In this document: one piece after another, positions 25,455 through 33,642 of the stretch
How the letters are laid out: each line of letters begins with the position of its first letter
Numbering within the stretch: the stretch's first letter is position 1
Translations under genes and position numbers: made by a program
Notes under the pieces: generated by a model
Told to the model about the DNA's origin: nothing
The model's input: only the letters and a program-made list of their open reading frames with translations
The model's database searches: none
From: an uncultured Bryobacteraceae bacterium
GTDB lineage: Bacteria; Acidobacteriota; Terriglobia; Bryobacterales; Bryobacteraceae
Length of the DNA stretch: 64,000 bases
Direction: 5' to 3'
NCBI GenBank assembly: GCA_937924525.1
Contig: CALDSU010000015.1
Span: 1 to 64,000, forward strand

Positions 25455-27650
25455 ATGAAGTTTTTCCTTGCACTGGGGGCTTGCCTCGCAAGCCTGGCGT
25501 TTCCTGGCTATGCGGCGGCCACGACCAGGCATTCGCTCGCCAAAACCAGGCCTGGCGGGAATCCGGCGGTTCCCGCTCCGCCGACAGCGTGGGTGCAGGG
25601 CCAACTGCAACGTCTGCCGCTCCGCTTCGAGCCGAACGCCGGACAGGCGCCCGACGGAGTCCGGTTTGTCGCCCGGGGCGGGAGCGTCACCGCGCTGCTC
25701 CGGGATACGGAAACCTGGCTGGTCATGCACCGGCGAAGCCGCGCCTCATGCAGCGCGGAGGAACCGGCGCGGGGCCGGGACGAGCGCTGTCCTCGCTTTG
25801 AACAGACCGTGGTGCGGATGCGCATCGAGGGGGCGCGCCAACCGGCGGCGGTGGCTGGCGCTGGCCGCCTGCCTGGCGTCGCCAACTACTTTCTCGGGGA
25901 TGACCCCAGCCGCTGGCGCAGGAACATTCCGACCTACGCGGCCGTGCGCTACGCCGGCATCTACGAGGGCGTGGATCTGGTCTTCCACGGGAATCAGCGG
26001 GAGCTGGAATTCGACTTCGAAGTGCGGCCGGGGGTGGACCCCGGCGTGATTCAACTGGCGTTTGAAGGCGTGCGGCGCCTTCATGCCGGGCCGGAGGGCG
26101 ATCTGGTGCCGACCACGGCGCTGGGAGAACTGCGGCAACGCCGTCCGCGGGTCTACCAGGAGCGCGGGGGCCGGCGGGAGGTGGTAGCGGCCCGGTACCG
26201 TGTCCTGCCGGAAGGGCGGGTCGGCTTCGAGGTAGCCCGCTACGACCGCTCGCGCCCGCTGACGATCGACCCCGTGCTGCTGTTTTCCACCTACCTGGGT
26301 GGCGACTCCGCCGCCGCGGCGGTCGCCGTCGACAGCGCCGGCGCGGCGTACGTCGCCGGCAGCGTCGCGTCCGCGTTCTTCCCCGTCACGCAGGGGGCGT
26401 ACGACACCTCGTTTAACGGAAACGCCGACGCGTTCGTGGCCAAGTTCAACCCGGCGGGCACCGCCCTCGAATACGCCACCTATTTGGGCTCCTCCGGCAA
26501 CGATTATGGGGTCTCCCTCGCGGTGGACAGTACGCGGGCGGCGTACATCCTCGGAGCTACCGATCGCGCGGGCTTCCCGCTGCGAAACCCCTATCAGGGC
26601 TACCGCGGCGACCAGGACGCGTTTGTCGTGAAACTGAATCCCGCGGGCAACGACCTGGTATTTGCAACCTACCTTGGCAGCAGCAGCCGGGACGAACCCG
26701 GTGGCATCGCCGTGGACTTCTTTGGCGCGATGTACGTCACCGGGAGCACCTACGGCGCCAATTACCCGGTCGCCAACGCGTTCCAGGCGGCGCCATCCAC
26801 GCTGCCGGATGCGGTCGTCACCAAGTTTCAGCCTGCCGGCGCTGTTGCGTTCTCTACCTACCTGGGCGGCTCGGCATCGGACTTCGGCCGCGCCATTGCC
26901 GTCGACAGCGGTTACAACGTCTATGTGACCGGCTCGACCGCGTCCTCCGATTTCCCGACGCGCTTCCCTCAGCAGACGTTCGCCGGAGAAATTGACGCGT
27001 TTCTCGTCAAGTTTTCGTTTGTGGGCAACTTGCTGGTCTACGGCACGTTCCTGGGCGGCGCGAACGCGGACTATGCGACGGCGGTCGCGGTCGACCGGAG
27101 CAACCACGCGCATGTCGGAGGCTACACGCTCTCGTCGGATTTTCCGGTAACCGCCGTGACCGCCCTCTCACGGTTCTACCAGGCGGGTACCGACGGCTTT
27201 CTTGCCAAGTACAACCAGACGGGCAGCGGCTTTCTCTACTCGGGCTATTTGCGGGGTTTCGGGAACGATTACATTTTCGGCGTGGCGGTGGACGCGCTGG
27301 GCTCCGCCTACGCGACCGGCCAGATCTATTCTTCGAATTTTCCGTCGGTGGCGGCTCTGCAGGACTACCTTGGAGAAGGAGATGCTTTCGCTTTCAAACT
27401 GCCCCCCGCGGGCGACGCGTTCGTCTACGCGACGCCCCTCGGCGGGCGTGGCGACGAGTACGGCGCGGGCATCGCGGTCGACGAACTCGGCCACAACGTG
27501 TACGTGGCGGGATTCAACAACGGCGGCGACTTCCCGATCGTCAACGCCCTCCAACCCGGGCCCGGCCGGGCCAGCGCGATCGTGCTCAAGCTGAGTGAAT
27601 TGACTCCCGTCACCATTGACTCGAACCCGCCGGGCGGGTCTTTCAGGTGA
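25455..27650 (+). CDS. Secreted SBBP beta-propeller protein, N-terminal piece of a frameshifted gene
   Basis: 731 residues ending at a premature TGA. Signal peptide 1-24, then an N-terminal domain (about 55-275) of the kind preceding SBBP propellers (LRFEPNAGQAPDGVRFVARG). At least seven SBBP repeats follow, each about 55 residues, with the pattern FSTYLGG...AVAVDSAGAAYVAG...FP...AFVAKFNPAG. The reading frame is lost at about 27636-27646. The next frame continues directly with FQVTSEGGC, completing the PPGGSFQVT sequence expected of a PEGA-like linker, so one base appears to be missing. No catalytic residues are seen. A cell-surface or secreted adhesive or scaffold role is inferred. Confidence 0.82.
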   Translation: MKFFLALGACLASLAFPGYAAATTRHSLAKTRPGGNPAVPAPPTAWVQGQLQRLPLRFEPNAGQAPDGVRFVARGGSVTALLRDTETWLVMHRRSRASCSAEEPARGRDERCPRFEQTVVRMRIEGARQPAAVAGAGRLPGVANYFLGDDPSRWRRNIPTYAAVRYAGIYEGVDLVFHGNQRELEFDFEVRPGVDPGVIQLAFEGVRRLHAGPEGDLVPTTALGELRQRRPRVYQERGGRREVVAARYRVLPEGRVGFEVARYDRSRPLTIDPVLLFSTYLGGDSAAAAVAVDSAGAAYVAGSVASAFFPVTQGAYDTSFNGNADAFVAKFNPAGTALEYATYLGSSGNDYGVSLAVDSTRAAYILGATDRAGFPLRNPYQGYRGDQDAFVVKLNPAGNDLVFATYLGSSSRDEPGGIAVDFFGAMYVTGSTYGANYPVANAFQAAPSTLPDAVVTKFQPAGAVAFSTYLGGSASDFGRAIAVDSGYNVYVTGSTASSDFPTRFPQQTFAGEIDAFLVKFSFVGNLLVYGTFLGGANADYATAVAVDRSNHAHVGGYTLSSDFPVTAVTALSRFYQAGTDGFLAKYNQTGSGFLYSGYLRGFGNDYIFGVAVDALGSAYATGQIYSSNFPSVAALQDYLGEGDAFAFKLPPAGDAFVYATPLGGRGDEYGAGIAVDELGHNVYVAGFNNGGDFPIVNALQPGPGRASAIVLKLSELTPVTIDSNPPGGSFR

Positions 27651-28834
27651 CCAGCGAGGGCGGCTGCGAGGCAGGCACGTACACGACGCCCCAAGCGCTG
27701 CTGTGGGCGCCGGGCACGATCTGCGCGATCGCCTTCGCGGCGGAGCAACCCGCGCCCGCCGGCGTCAGGTACGTTTTCGATGGCTGGCAGAACGCCCCCC
27801 CGACCGTCGGGCCGGCGGTCCCCGCCACCTACCGGGCGACCTTCCGTACCCAGTATCGACTGGTGCGCAGCGTGTCGCCGCTGGCCGGGGGATCGTTGCA
27901 CGCTACGCCCGCCGCGGCGGACGGATACTACGACGCGGGCGCGCAGGTGCAACTGCAAGCGGCGGCCAACTCCGGCTACGCGTTCGCGGGGTTCACGGGC
28001 GATGCGGCGGGGACCGCCCCGCTCGTGCAGGTTACGATGAACGGACCGCGCAACGTGACCGCGCTGTTCAGCCTGACTCCGGGCGGGGGAGGATCCGGCG
28101 CGGCCTATCGCTTTGTTCCGGTGACGCCCTGCCGGGTCGCCGACACGCGCCCCGGCCAGGGAACCGCCGGCGCGTTTGGGCCGCCGTCGCTGGGCGCAGG
28201 CCAGACCCGGAGGATTCCGGTTCCGGCCAGTCCTTGCGGCATCCCGGCCAACGCGCAGGCCTATTCGTTAAACGTCACCGTGGTTCCGGTGGGCCCGCTC
28301 AGCTATCTTTCGATCTGGCCGGCGGGTCAGCCGCAGCCGTTCGTCTCCACGCTGAATTCGTTTCAGGGCGAGGTGGTGGCTAACGCCGCCATCGTGCCTG
28401 CGGGAGCCAATGGCGCCATCGATGTGTTTGTCACCGACGCTACGGATGTGATCATCGACGTCAACGGGTACTTCACGTCTACGGGCGGGCTCCAGTTCTA
28501 TCCGGTGACGCCCTGCCGCGTCGCCGATACGCGGAGCGGCGAGGGAAAAACCGGCGCATTCGGCCCGCCGCGGCTGGGCGCCGGAGGGCGGCGGGACTTG
28601 CCCATTCCGCAGAGCGGGTGCGGCGTCCCGGCCGGCGCGCAGGCGTACTCGGTCAACGTGACAGTGGTCCCCCCGGGGCCGATGGCGTATCTCAGTCTCT
28701 GGCCTACCGGCCAGAACCAGCCGCTGGTTTCGACCCTGAACTCCTTTGCCGGGGCCATCGTGGCCAATGCCGCCATCGTGCCCGCCGGAACCGGGGGGGC
28801 ATCAGCGTCTTTGTGTCGGACCCCGCAGATGTAA
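27647..28834 (+). CDS. Middle piece of the frameshifted SBBP protein: Gly-rich linker and repeat modules
   Basis: Open from GTG 27647, but it has no ribosome site and begins mid-domain, so it is read as the continuation of the SBBP gene. It holds a cysteine-bracketed segment (GGCEAGTY...GTICAIAF), an InlB/listeria-type beta repeat (about residues 60-140: SPLAGGSLHATPAAADGYY, then ANSGYAFAGFTGDAAG) and two copies of a 125-residue module with VTPCRVADTR, SLNVTVVPVGPLSYLSIWP and VSTLNSF. The frame is lost again in a run of seven G (28793-28799) inside the second module and stops at 28834. If expressed alone it would lack an export signal. Confidence 0.55.
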   Translation: MTSEGGCEAGTYTTPQALLWAPGTICAIAFAAEQPAPAGVRYVFDGWQNAPPTVGPAVPATYRATFRTQYRLVRSVSPLAGGSLHATPAAADGYYDAGAQVQLQAAANSGYAFAGFTGDAAGTAPLVQVTMNGPRNVTALFSLTPGGGGSGAAYRFVPVTPCRVADTRPGQGTAGAFGPPSLGAGQTRRIPVPASPCGIPANAQAYSLNVTVVPVGPLSYLSIWPAGQPQPFVSTLNSFQGEVVANAAIVPAGANGAIDVFVTDATDVIIDVNGYFTSTGGLQFYPVTPCRVADTRSGEGKTGAFGPPRLGAGGRRDLPIPQSGCGVPAGAQAYSVNVTVVPPGPMAYLSLWPTGQNQPLVSTLNSFAGAIVANAAIVPAGTGGASASLCRTPQM

Positions 28835-29253
28835 TCGTGGACATCAACGGCTACTTCGCTCCCCCCGGCGCCGGGGGGCTGAACTTCGCTCCCGTCACGC
28901 CGTGCCGCGTCGCCGATACGCGGACCAACTCGGGTTTTGGCGGGGCTTTCGGACCGCCCACCCCGGCCGGAGGCTCCACCCGCACGATGCCAGCGCCCTC
29001 CGGCGGATGCGGCCTGCCCGCCACCGCCCGGGCCTATGCGTTCAACGTGACGGTGGTGCCGCCTGGTCCCCTGGCGTTTCTCACCGCCTGGCCGGCCGGA
29101 CTGGCTCAGCCGCTGGTCTCCACGTTGAATTCTTTCCGGGGCTTTGTGGTGGCTAATGCCGCCCTCGTCCCGGCGGGTGCCAACGGCGCCGTCAGTTTCT
29201 TTGTCACGGATCCCTCCGACCTGATCGTGGACGTAAATGGCTACTTCGGCCCG
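28109..29253 (+). repeat. Three tandem ~385-bp repeats encoding the C-terminal modules
   Basis: Three direct copies with a period of about 384 to 390 bases, recognisable by GTGACGCCCTGCCG-type words at 28121 and 28505 and GTCACGCCGTGCCG at 28894. Each encodes a module starting FxPVTPCRVADTR and ending DVNGYF. Copies differ at many positions, so they are old duplications kept at the protein level. Confidence 0.8.
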
Positions 29254-29256
29254 TAG
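28798..29256 (+). pseudogene. C-terminal piece of the frameshifted SBBP protein
   Basis: After the 7-G run the sister frame resumes exactly where the second module should (GGISVFVSDPADVIVDINGYF) and includes a third complete module ending VDVNGYFGP at the stop. By comparison with modules 1 and 3, which read VPAGANGAIDVF and VPAGANGAVSFF, an eighth G would restore the frame. Together with the upstream pieces, the intact protein would have about 1,265 residues. Whether this is a sequencing error, slippage or real decay cannot be told here. Confidence 0.6.
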
Positions 29257-29269
29257 CCATCCCGCCCGG

Positions 29270-29281
29270 GTGTGTTATCCT
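29270..29281 (+). promoter_or_regulatory. Extended -10 promoter of rpsO-pnp
   Basis: GTGTGTTATCCT contains TG-t-TATCCT, an extended -10 box, about 50 bases before rpsO; no good -35 is seen. The identical 12 bases occur before glnA (49940), and GTGTGTTAT also precedes the gene at 44042, which strengthens the call. Confidence 0.5.
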
Positions 29282-29331
29282 GGGAACTGTTAAAAACGAG
29301 ATAAGAGAAGACAAGGAGTAGTTCAACCCGA

Positions 29332-29601
29332 ATGGCACTGGCGACAGAACGGAAGCGGCAGATTATCTCCGGCTATCGGACGCACAAGACCGATACCGGT
29401 TCGCCAGAAGTGCAAATTGCCCTGCTGAGCGATCGCATCGCCCAGTTGACGGAGCACTTTAAGACGCATAAGCAGGATCACGCTTCCCGCCGGGGTCTGC
29501 TGATCCTGGTCGCCAAGCGTCGTCGGCTGCTGACCTATCTGCGCAACGTCAGCCCCGAGCGGTACCGGACCGTCATTCAGAAGTTGGGTATCCGCCGCTA
29601 G
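29332..29601 (+). CDS. rpsO: 30S ribosomal protein S15
   Basis: 89 residues, the standard length. S15 binds the central domain of 16S rRNA early in small-subunit assembly. Diagnostic stretches are [19 protein letters not shown], the loop [12 protein letters not shown] with the RNA-contacting His-Asp-x-x-Ser-Arg-Arg, and [20 protein letters not shown] 29332 follows AAGGAG. The rpsO-pnp order is widely conserved in bacteria, and S15 often represses its own mRNA, although no leader structure is obvious here. Confidence 0.98.
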   Translation: MALATERKRQIISGYRTHKTDTGSPEVQIALLSDRIAQLTEHFKTHKQDHASRRGLLILVAKRRRLLTYLRNVSPERYRTVIQKLGIRR

Positions 29602-29634
29602 GGCTGGCAGGCTGCCCCGGCGGCCGCGATGACT

Positions 29635-29656
29635 TGCGGCAAGCTGATTTGCCGTG
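29635..29656 (+). promoter_or_regulatory. Hairpin in the rpsO-pnp spacer
   Basis: CGGCAA (29637-29642) pairs with TTGCCG (29649-29654) around a GCTGAT loop and can be extended by two G-U pairs. In Escherichia coli a stem between rpsO and pnp is cut by RNase III and lets PNPase control its own synthesis. A similar role here is only an analogy. Confidence 0.3.
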
Positions 29657-29778
29657 ACGATTCGCCCGCTGCGGCGCTGCCGGCTTCGTCCATCGCTGGA
29701 GTCTCCGCCGTCAACTCCGATCTCGATATCACGCCGCGGTCTGGCATGCAGCCGGCAGCGGTTGGAGGAGATTCGAGA

Positions 29779-31881
29779 ATGGTTCGTCAGTTCGAAGTCG
29801 ACCTGGATGGTCGCAAAATCACCCTGGAAACAGGACAGCTGGCCAAGCAGGCAAACGGCGCGGTAGTCGTCCGCTCCGGCGACACCGTGGTGCTGGTTAC
29901 CGCGTGCATGGCCAGCCAGCCGAAAGCCAACGCCAGCTTTTTCCCGCTCACGGTCGATTACCGCGAGTATACATACGCCGCCGGAAAGATTCCCGGGGGC
30001 TTCATCAAACGCGAGGGGCGTCCCTCCGAACGCGAGATCCTTACCTGCCGGCTGATCGACCGCCCCATCCGCCCGCTGTTTCCGGAAGGCTACCTGCACG
30101 AGACGCAGGTGATCGGCATGGTGCTCTCGGCCGACCCCGAGGTCGATCCCGATAAGTTGGCGCTGGTGGGCGCCGCCGCCGCCCTGGCGATTTCCGATAT
30201 TCCCTTTCACCACCTGATGGCCGCCGTGCGGGTTGGCTGCGTCAACGGGAAGCTGATCGCGAATCCCACCAGTTCGGAACTGCGCGAGTCCTCGCTCAGC
30301 ATCATGGTGGCGGGCACCGCCGACGGCATCGTGATGGTGGAAGCCGGCGCGCAACAGGTTTCCGAAGACCTCATCCTCGACGCCATCGCGTATGGCCACG
30401 AATGCTGCAAGAAAATCGTGGCGGTGATCGCGGAAATGCAGGCCGCCTGCGGCAAGCCCAAGATGGTCGTGGAGCCTCCTCAGCTCAACGCGGAACTGGC
30501 GGCGAAGATCGAGGCCGATTTCCGCGCCGATCTGAAGGACGCCTTGAACACGCAGAAATACCCGAAGCTGGAGAGCTATGCGCGGGTGGACGCGCTCAAG
30601 AAAAAGTGCGTCGAGGCGGCGGGCGAGGAGCTGGCTGCCGAAGCGGCGGAGCTTTTCGACCGGCTGAAAGAGCGTATCTTCCGCGACGAGATGTTGAAGG
30701 AGCGCCGGCGTCCTGATGGCCGCGCCTTCGACGAGATCCGTCCCATCGCCATTGAAACCGGCCTCCTGCCGCGCACGCACGGATCCGCCCTGTTCACCCG
30801 CGGCGAAACCCAGGCGCTGGTCACCGTCACGCTGGGCACCAAGGAAGACGAGCAGCGCATCGAACTGCTGGAACCGGGCGAATCGTTCAAACGGTTCATG
30901 CTGCATTACAACTTTCCGCCGTTTAGCGTGGGCGAGGTCGGCTTTATGCGCGGCCCGGGCCGGCGCGAAATTGGCCATGGCGCGTTGGCCGAGCGCTCGC
31001 TGTTGCCGGCGATCCCCGGCGAAGCCGATTTCCCGTACACCATGCGCGTGGTCAGCGACATTCTCGAGTCCAACGGATCTTCGTCGATGGCGACCGTGTG
31101 CGGAGCGTCGCTGGCGCTGATGGACGCGGGCGTCCCGGTTTCTTCCGCCGTCGGCGGCGTGGCCATGGGCTTGGTGATCGAAGGCGACGACTACGCCATC
31201 CTGACCGACATCGCGGGCGCCGAGGACCACTACGGCGATATGGATTTCAAAGTGGCGGGCACCCGCCAGGGCATCACGGGTCTGCAAATGGACATCAAGA
31301 TGCCGAACGTCACGATCAAGATCATGCGCGAAGCGCTCGAACAGGCCCGCCGCGGGCGCCTGTTCATCCTCGACAAAATGACCGAGGCGCTGCCCGAGCC
31401 GCGGAGCACGATGTCGCAGTACGCGCCGCGCATCTACACCATGAACATTCCGGTGGACAAGATCCGGGACGTGATTGGACCCGGCGGCAAGATGATCCGC
31501 AGCATCATCGAGCAGACGGGCGTCAAGATCGACGTCGAGGATGACGGCACCATCAAGATCGCCTCATCCGACGAACCTTCCGCCCGCAAGGCCATGCAGA
31601 TCATCGGCGATCTCACCGCGGTGGCCGAGGTGGGCAAGACCTACCTGGGCAAGGTGCAGCGCCTGGTGGATTTCGGCGCCTTCGTCGAGATCTTCCCAGG
31701 CACCGACGGCCTGCTGCACATCAGCGAGATCGCCGAAACCCGCATCAAAGATGTGCGCGACGAGCTCAAGGAAGGCGATCAGATTCTGGTGAAGGTGCTG
31801 GGCATCGAAGGCAACAAGATCAAACTCAGCCGCAAGGCCGTGCTGCGCGAACAGCGCGACAAACTGAAGTCAGGCAGGTAA
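29779..31881 (+). CDS. pnp: Polyribonucleotide nucleotidyltransferase (PNPase)
   Basis: 3'-to-5' phosphorolytic exoribonuclease of the RNA degradosome, 700 residues as expected. Two RNase PH-like domains (about 1-215 and 310-545) flank a helical domain; FTRGETQALVTVTLGT and the catalytic region DAGVPVSSAVGGVAMGL with downstream Asp residues belong to the second. A KH domain (VIGPGGKMIRSIIEQTGVKI, about 560) and an S1 domain (VGKTYLGKVQRLVDFGAFVE, about 620-690) follow. The start 29779 is chosen for the GGAGGAG site eight bases upstream and because the family begins here; the extra 50 codons open upstream are not conserved-looking. Confidence 0.97.
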   Translation: MVRQFEVDLDGRKITLETGQLAKQANGAVVVRSGDTVVLVTACMASQPKANASFFPLTVDYREYTYAAGKIPGGFIKREGRPSEREILTCRLIDRPIRPLFPEGYLHETQVIGMVLSADPEVDPDKLALVGAAAALAISDIPFHHLMAAVRVGCVNGKLIANPTSSELRESSLSIMVAGTADGIVMVEAGAQQVSEDLILDAIAYGHECCKKIVAVIAEMQAACGKPKMVVEPPQLNAELAAKIEADFRADLKDALNTQKYPKLESYARVDALKKKCVEAAGEELAAEAAELFDRLKERIFRDEMLKERRRPDGRAFDEIRPIAIETGLLPRTHGSALFTRGETQALVTVTLGTKEDEQRIELLEPGESFKRFMLHYNFPPFSVGEVGFMRGPGRREIGHGALAERSLLPAIPGEADFPYTMRVVSDILESNGSSSMATVCGASLALMDAGVPVSSAVGGVAMGLVIEGDDYAILTDIAGAEDHYGDMDFKVAGTRQGITGLQMDIKMPNVTIKIMREALEQARRGRLFILDKMTEALPEPRSTMSQYAPRIYTMNIPVDKIRDVIGPGGKMIRSIIEQTGVKIDVEDDGTIKIASSDEPSARKAMQIIGDLTAVAEVGKTYLGKVQRLVDFGAFVEIFPGTDGLLHISEIAETRIKDVRDELKEGDQILVKVLGIEGNKIKLSRKAVLREQRDKLKSGR

Positions 31882-31920
31882 AGCGCGGGCGGCCTATGCC
31901 GCGCGCTCGAGAAGTGCCCC

Positions 31921-31946
31921 GGGGCCGCCTGGCGCGGCCCCTTTTT
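31921..31946 (+). terminator. Intrinsic terminator after pnp
   Basis: GGGGCCGC (31921-31928) and GCGGCCCC (31934-31941) form a perfect 8-bp stem with a CTGGC loop, directly followed by TTTTT. It lies 40 bases past the pnp stop and just before the 3' end of the convergent DUF3106 gene. Confidence 0.88.
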
Positions 31947-31973
31947 GCTGTCAGGCCAGGCGGGAGCGAGCGG

Positions 31974-32498
31974 TTACCGGTCGGGGTCCGGGGGCGGCGA
32001 TGCTGGCTTGGGCTCCGTTCCGGAAACCTCATCAAATACGTCGGCCAGATCGGACAGCATCTTCCGCTCTTCCGCCGAGAAGCGCTGACGGATTTCTTCG
32101 CTTTCCAGGCGGCGGCGGCGCTCGTCGCCGGGCAACCCCCGCAGCGCCCGCATCTCCCGCAGCATCGATCGCCGCCGCTCTGCGGGAAGCTCGCGAAAAC
32201 GGCGGTAGACGCTTCGGATCTCCCCCTGCCGCTCGGGGGGCAGCGCGTTGAACCGCCGGAAGCGGCGCTGTTGCTCCGGCGTGAGGTCGCGGAAAGCCTC
32301 CAGCCGCCGTTCGATCAGCCGGCGGCGTTCCGGCGGCAGCCTGGCCAGCGCCTGCTCGCGCTCTTCCGGGGTCATCCGGTTCCAGCGCTCGATCACCGCC
32401 TCGCGCGCGGGGCGCTGGCCGCGCGCGGGTTGGGCGAGCAGGGGCCCCGCCAGCGCCGCCGCGGCGGCCATCGTCCATAGCAATCTGCCCGGCATCAC
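31974..32498 (-). CDS. DUF3106 exported helical protein
   Basis: 174 residues. Signal peptide 1-23 (ending LLAQ), then about 110 residues of charged amphipathic helices built on a repeated word of the form (L/M)(T/P)PE(Q/R): MTPEEREQAL, LPPERRRLIE, LTPEQQRRFR, LPPERQGEIR. This is the DUF3106 pattern and recalls the LTxxQ motif of the CpxP/Spy/ZraP periplasmic proteins. The C-terminus is Pro/Asp-rich. It is the third gene of an ECF sigma and anti-sigma operon, starting 2 bases after the anti-sigma stop, so it may modulate that signal from the periplasm; this is inferred. Start GTG 32498 or ATG 32495. Confidence 0.8.
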   Translation of the reverse strand: MMPGRLLWTMAAAAALAGPLLAQPARGQRPAREAVIERWNRMTPEEREQALARLPPERRRLIERRLEAFRDLTPEQQRRFRRFNALPPERQGEIRSVYRRFRELPAERRRSMLREMRALRGLPGDERRRRLESEEIRQRFSAEERKMLSDLADVFDEVSGTEPKPASPPPDPDR

Positions 32499-32500
32499 AC

Positions 32501-32980
32501 CTATAGCGACCGGGCGCCCTCCCCCCGGTCCCCTCCGCTCAGCTCCTTCACCATTTCCAGATCATCGAGGGTGGCCTCGATGATCTCGATCTCCCGGACC
32601 AACGCGGCGTCGGCTCTCGGCTCCGGCGGCGCGCCGCGCGGCAGCAGCCAGAAGCCCGCCACCACCATGAACAAGGCGGCGAACGCCGGCACCGCGGGGC
32701 GCGCTGCGACGGCTCGCAGCCATTCCCGCCACCGGCGCCGCCAGCCCGGTTGTTCCTCGCTGGCAATCCGCGCCAGCAGGCGCGCGTCGAAATCGCTCGC
32801 CAGCGGCTCGGCTTCCCACCCGTCCAGCGCCTTCCATACCGTGGCCTGCGCCGCGCACGCGACGCGGCAGGCCTCACACTCAGCCAGGTGCGCTTCCAGC
32901 TTGGCGGTCTCCCGGGAGCCCAGCCTGCCGGCGCCGTAGGCCACCAGGAGTTCCTGATTGTCTGTTTCCGGGCAGCGCAT
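32501..32980 (-). CDS. Zinc-finger (zf-HC2) transmembrane anti-sigma factor
   Basis: 159 residues. The N-terminal anti-sigma domain has the ZAS/zf-HC2 motif HLAECEACR (His-x3-Cys-x2-Cys, about residues 28-36). A single membrane helix VPAFAALFMVVAGFWLLPRG lies near residue 100, and a short acidic periplasmic tail follows. It would hold the sigma factor encoded 19 bases upstream inactive at the membrane. I chose ATG 32980, which is six bases after GAGG, over ATG 32986 and the longer frame to 33025 that overlaps the sigma gene. Confidence 0.9.
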   Translation of the reverse strand: MRCPETDNQELLVAYGAGRLGSRETAKLEAHLAECEACRVACAAQATVWKALDGWEAEPLASDFDARLLARIASEEQPGWRRRWREWLRAVAARPAVPAFAALFMVVAGFWLLPRGAPPEPRADAALVREIEIIEATLDDLEMVKELSGGDRGEGARSL

Positions 32981-32999
32981 GATCATCCTCACTTTCAGC

Positions 33000-33605
33000 C
33001 TATGCCAGGCGCCTGAGCCGCGCACGCAAGGTCTCGTAAGCGCGAAACAGCAGCGACTTCACCGCGGATTCCGAGCAGCCCAGCGCCCCGGCGATCTGCG
33101 CGTAGTCCATCTCCTGATACTTGTGCATCAACACCGCCGCGCGCTGTTTCGCCGGGAGCGCGGCGATGGCGGCGCGGATTTCGTCGCGCCGGACCCGCTT
33201 CAGCAGGATTTGCTCCGCTGACGGCCGCCGGTCCGGGACGTCGCGGCGGACCGTCTGCCCCTCGCCCTCCTCGTCCAGGCGCTCCTGCAACCGTTCGTGT
33301 TTCCCGTCCCGCAGCCAGTTCAGCGCCAGATGCGTGGCGATGCGGAACAGCCACGTGGTGAAGCGCGCGGCCGGTTCATAGGAAGTCCGCGAACGATAGA
33401 CGCGCAGGAACACCTCCTGGGCCAACTCCTCGGCGACCGCTTGATTCTGCACCATCCGGTAGAGGAAATGCACCACCGGCGCGCGATATTTCTCCAGCAG
33501 GAGCCCGAAGCTGGCTTGGTCTCCCTCCCGGACCCGCAACATCAGTTGGGCATCGTGTTCCAGGGCCGCCACGCCTACCACAGTCTGTTGAACCCCGGTC
33601 TTCAT
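33000..33605 (-). CDS. ECF-type RNA polymerase sigma factor
   Basis: 201 residues with the two-domain layout of group 4 sigma factors. Region 2 (about 25-95) includes FLYRMVQNQAVAEELAQEVF and FTTWLFRIATHLALNWLRD, which melt and read the -10 element. Region 4 (about 140-195) has LPAKQRAAVLMHKYQEMDY and the helix-turn-helix IAGALGCSESAVKSLLFRA for the -35. It is followed by its anti-sigma and a DUF3106 protein, a compact signalling operon. It begins 37 bases after gpsA on the same strand, so read-through from lipid genes is possible. The inducing signal is not visible. Confidence 0.95.
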   Translation of the reverse strand: MKTGVQQTVVGVAALEHDAQLMLRVREGDQASFGLLLEKYRAPVVHFLYRMVQNQAVAEELAQEVFLRVYRSRTSYEPAARFTTWLFRIATHLALNWLRDGKHERLQERLDEEGEGQTVRRDVPDRRPSAEQILLKRVRRDEIRAAIAALPAKQRAAVLMHKYQEMDYAQIAGALGCSESAVKSLLFRAYETLRARLRRLA

Positions 33606-33642
33606 CGGAAGTTGCGCCCGGCCGCCGGGAACCCCGATTCCA

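Noticed and set aside
27648-27650. TGA as a possible selenocysteine codon in the SBBP gene
   Set aside because: Read-through in the same frame gives an Arg-rich nonsense stretch, whereas the +1-shifted frame restores the expected domain. This is a frameshift, not a Sec codon.
29629-29778. N-terminal extension of PNPase
   Set aside because: The frame is open from 29629, but the family begins at MVRQFEVDLD and a good Shine-Dalgarno precedes 29779.
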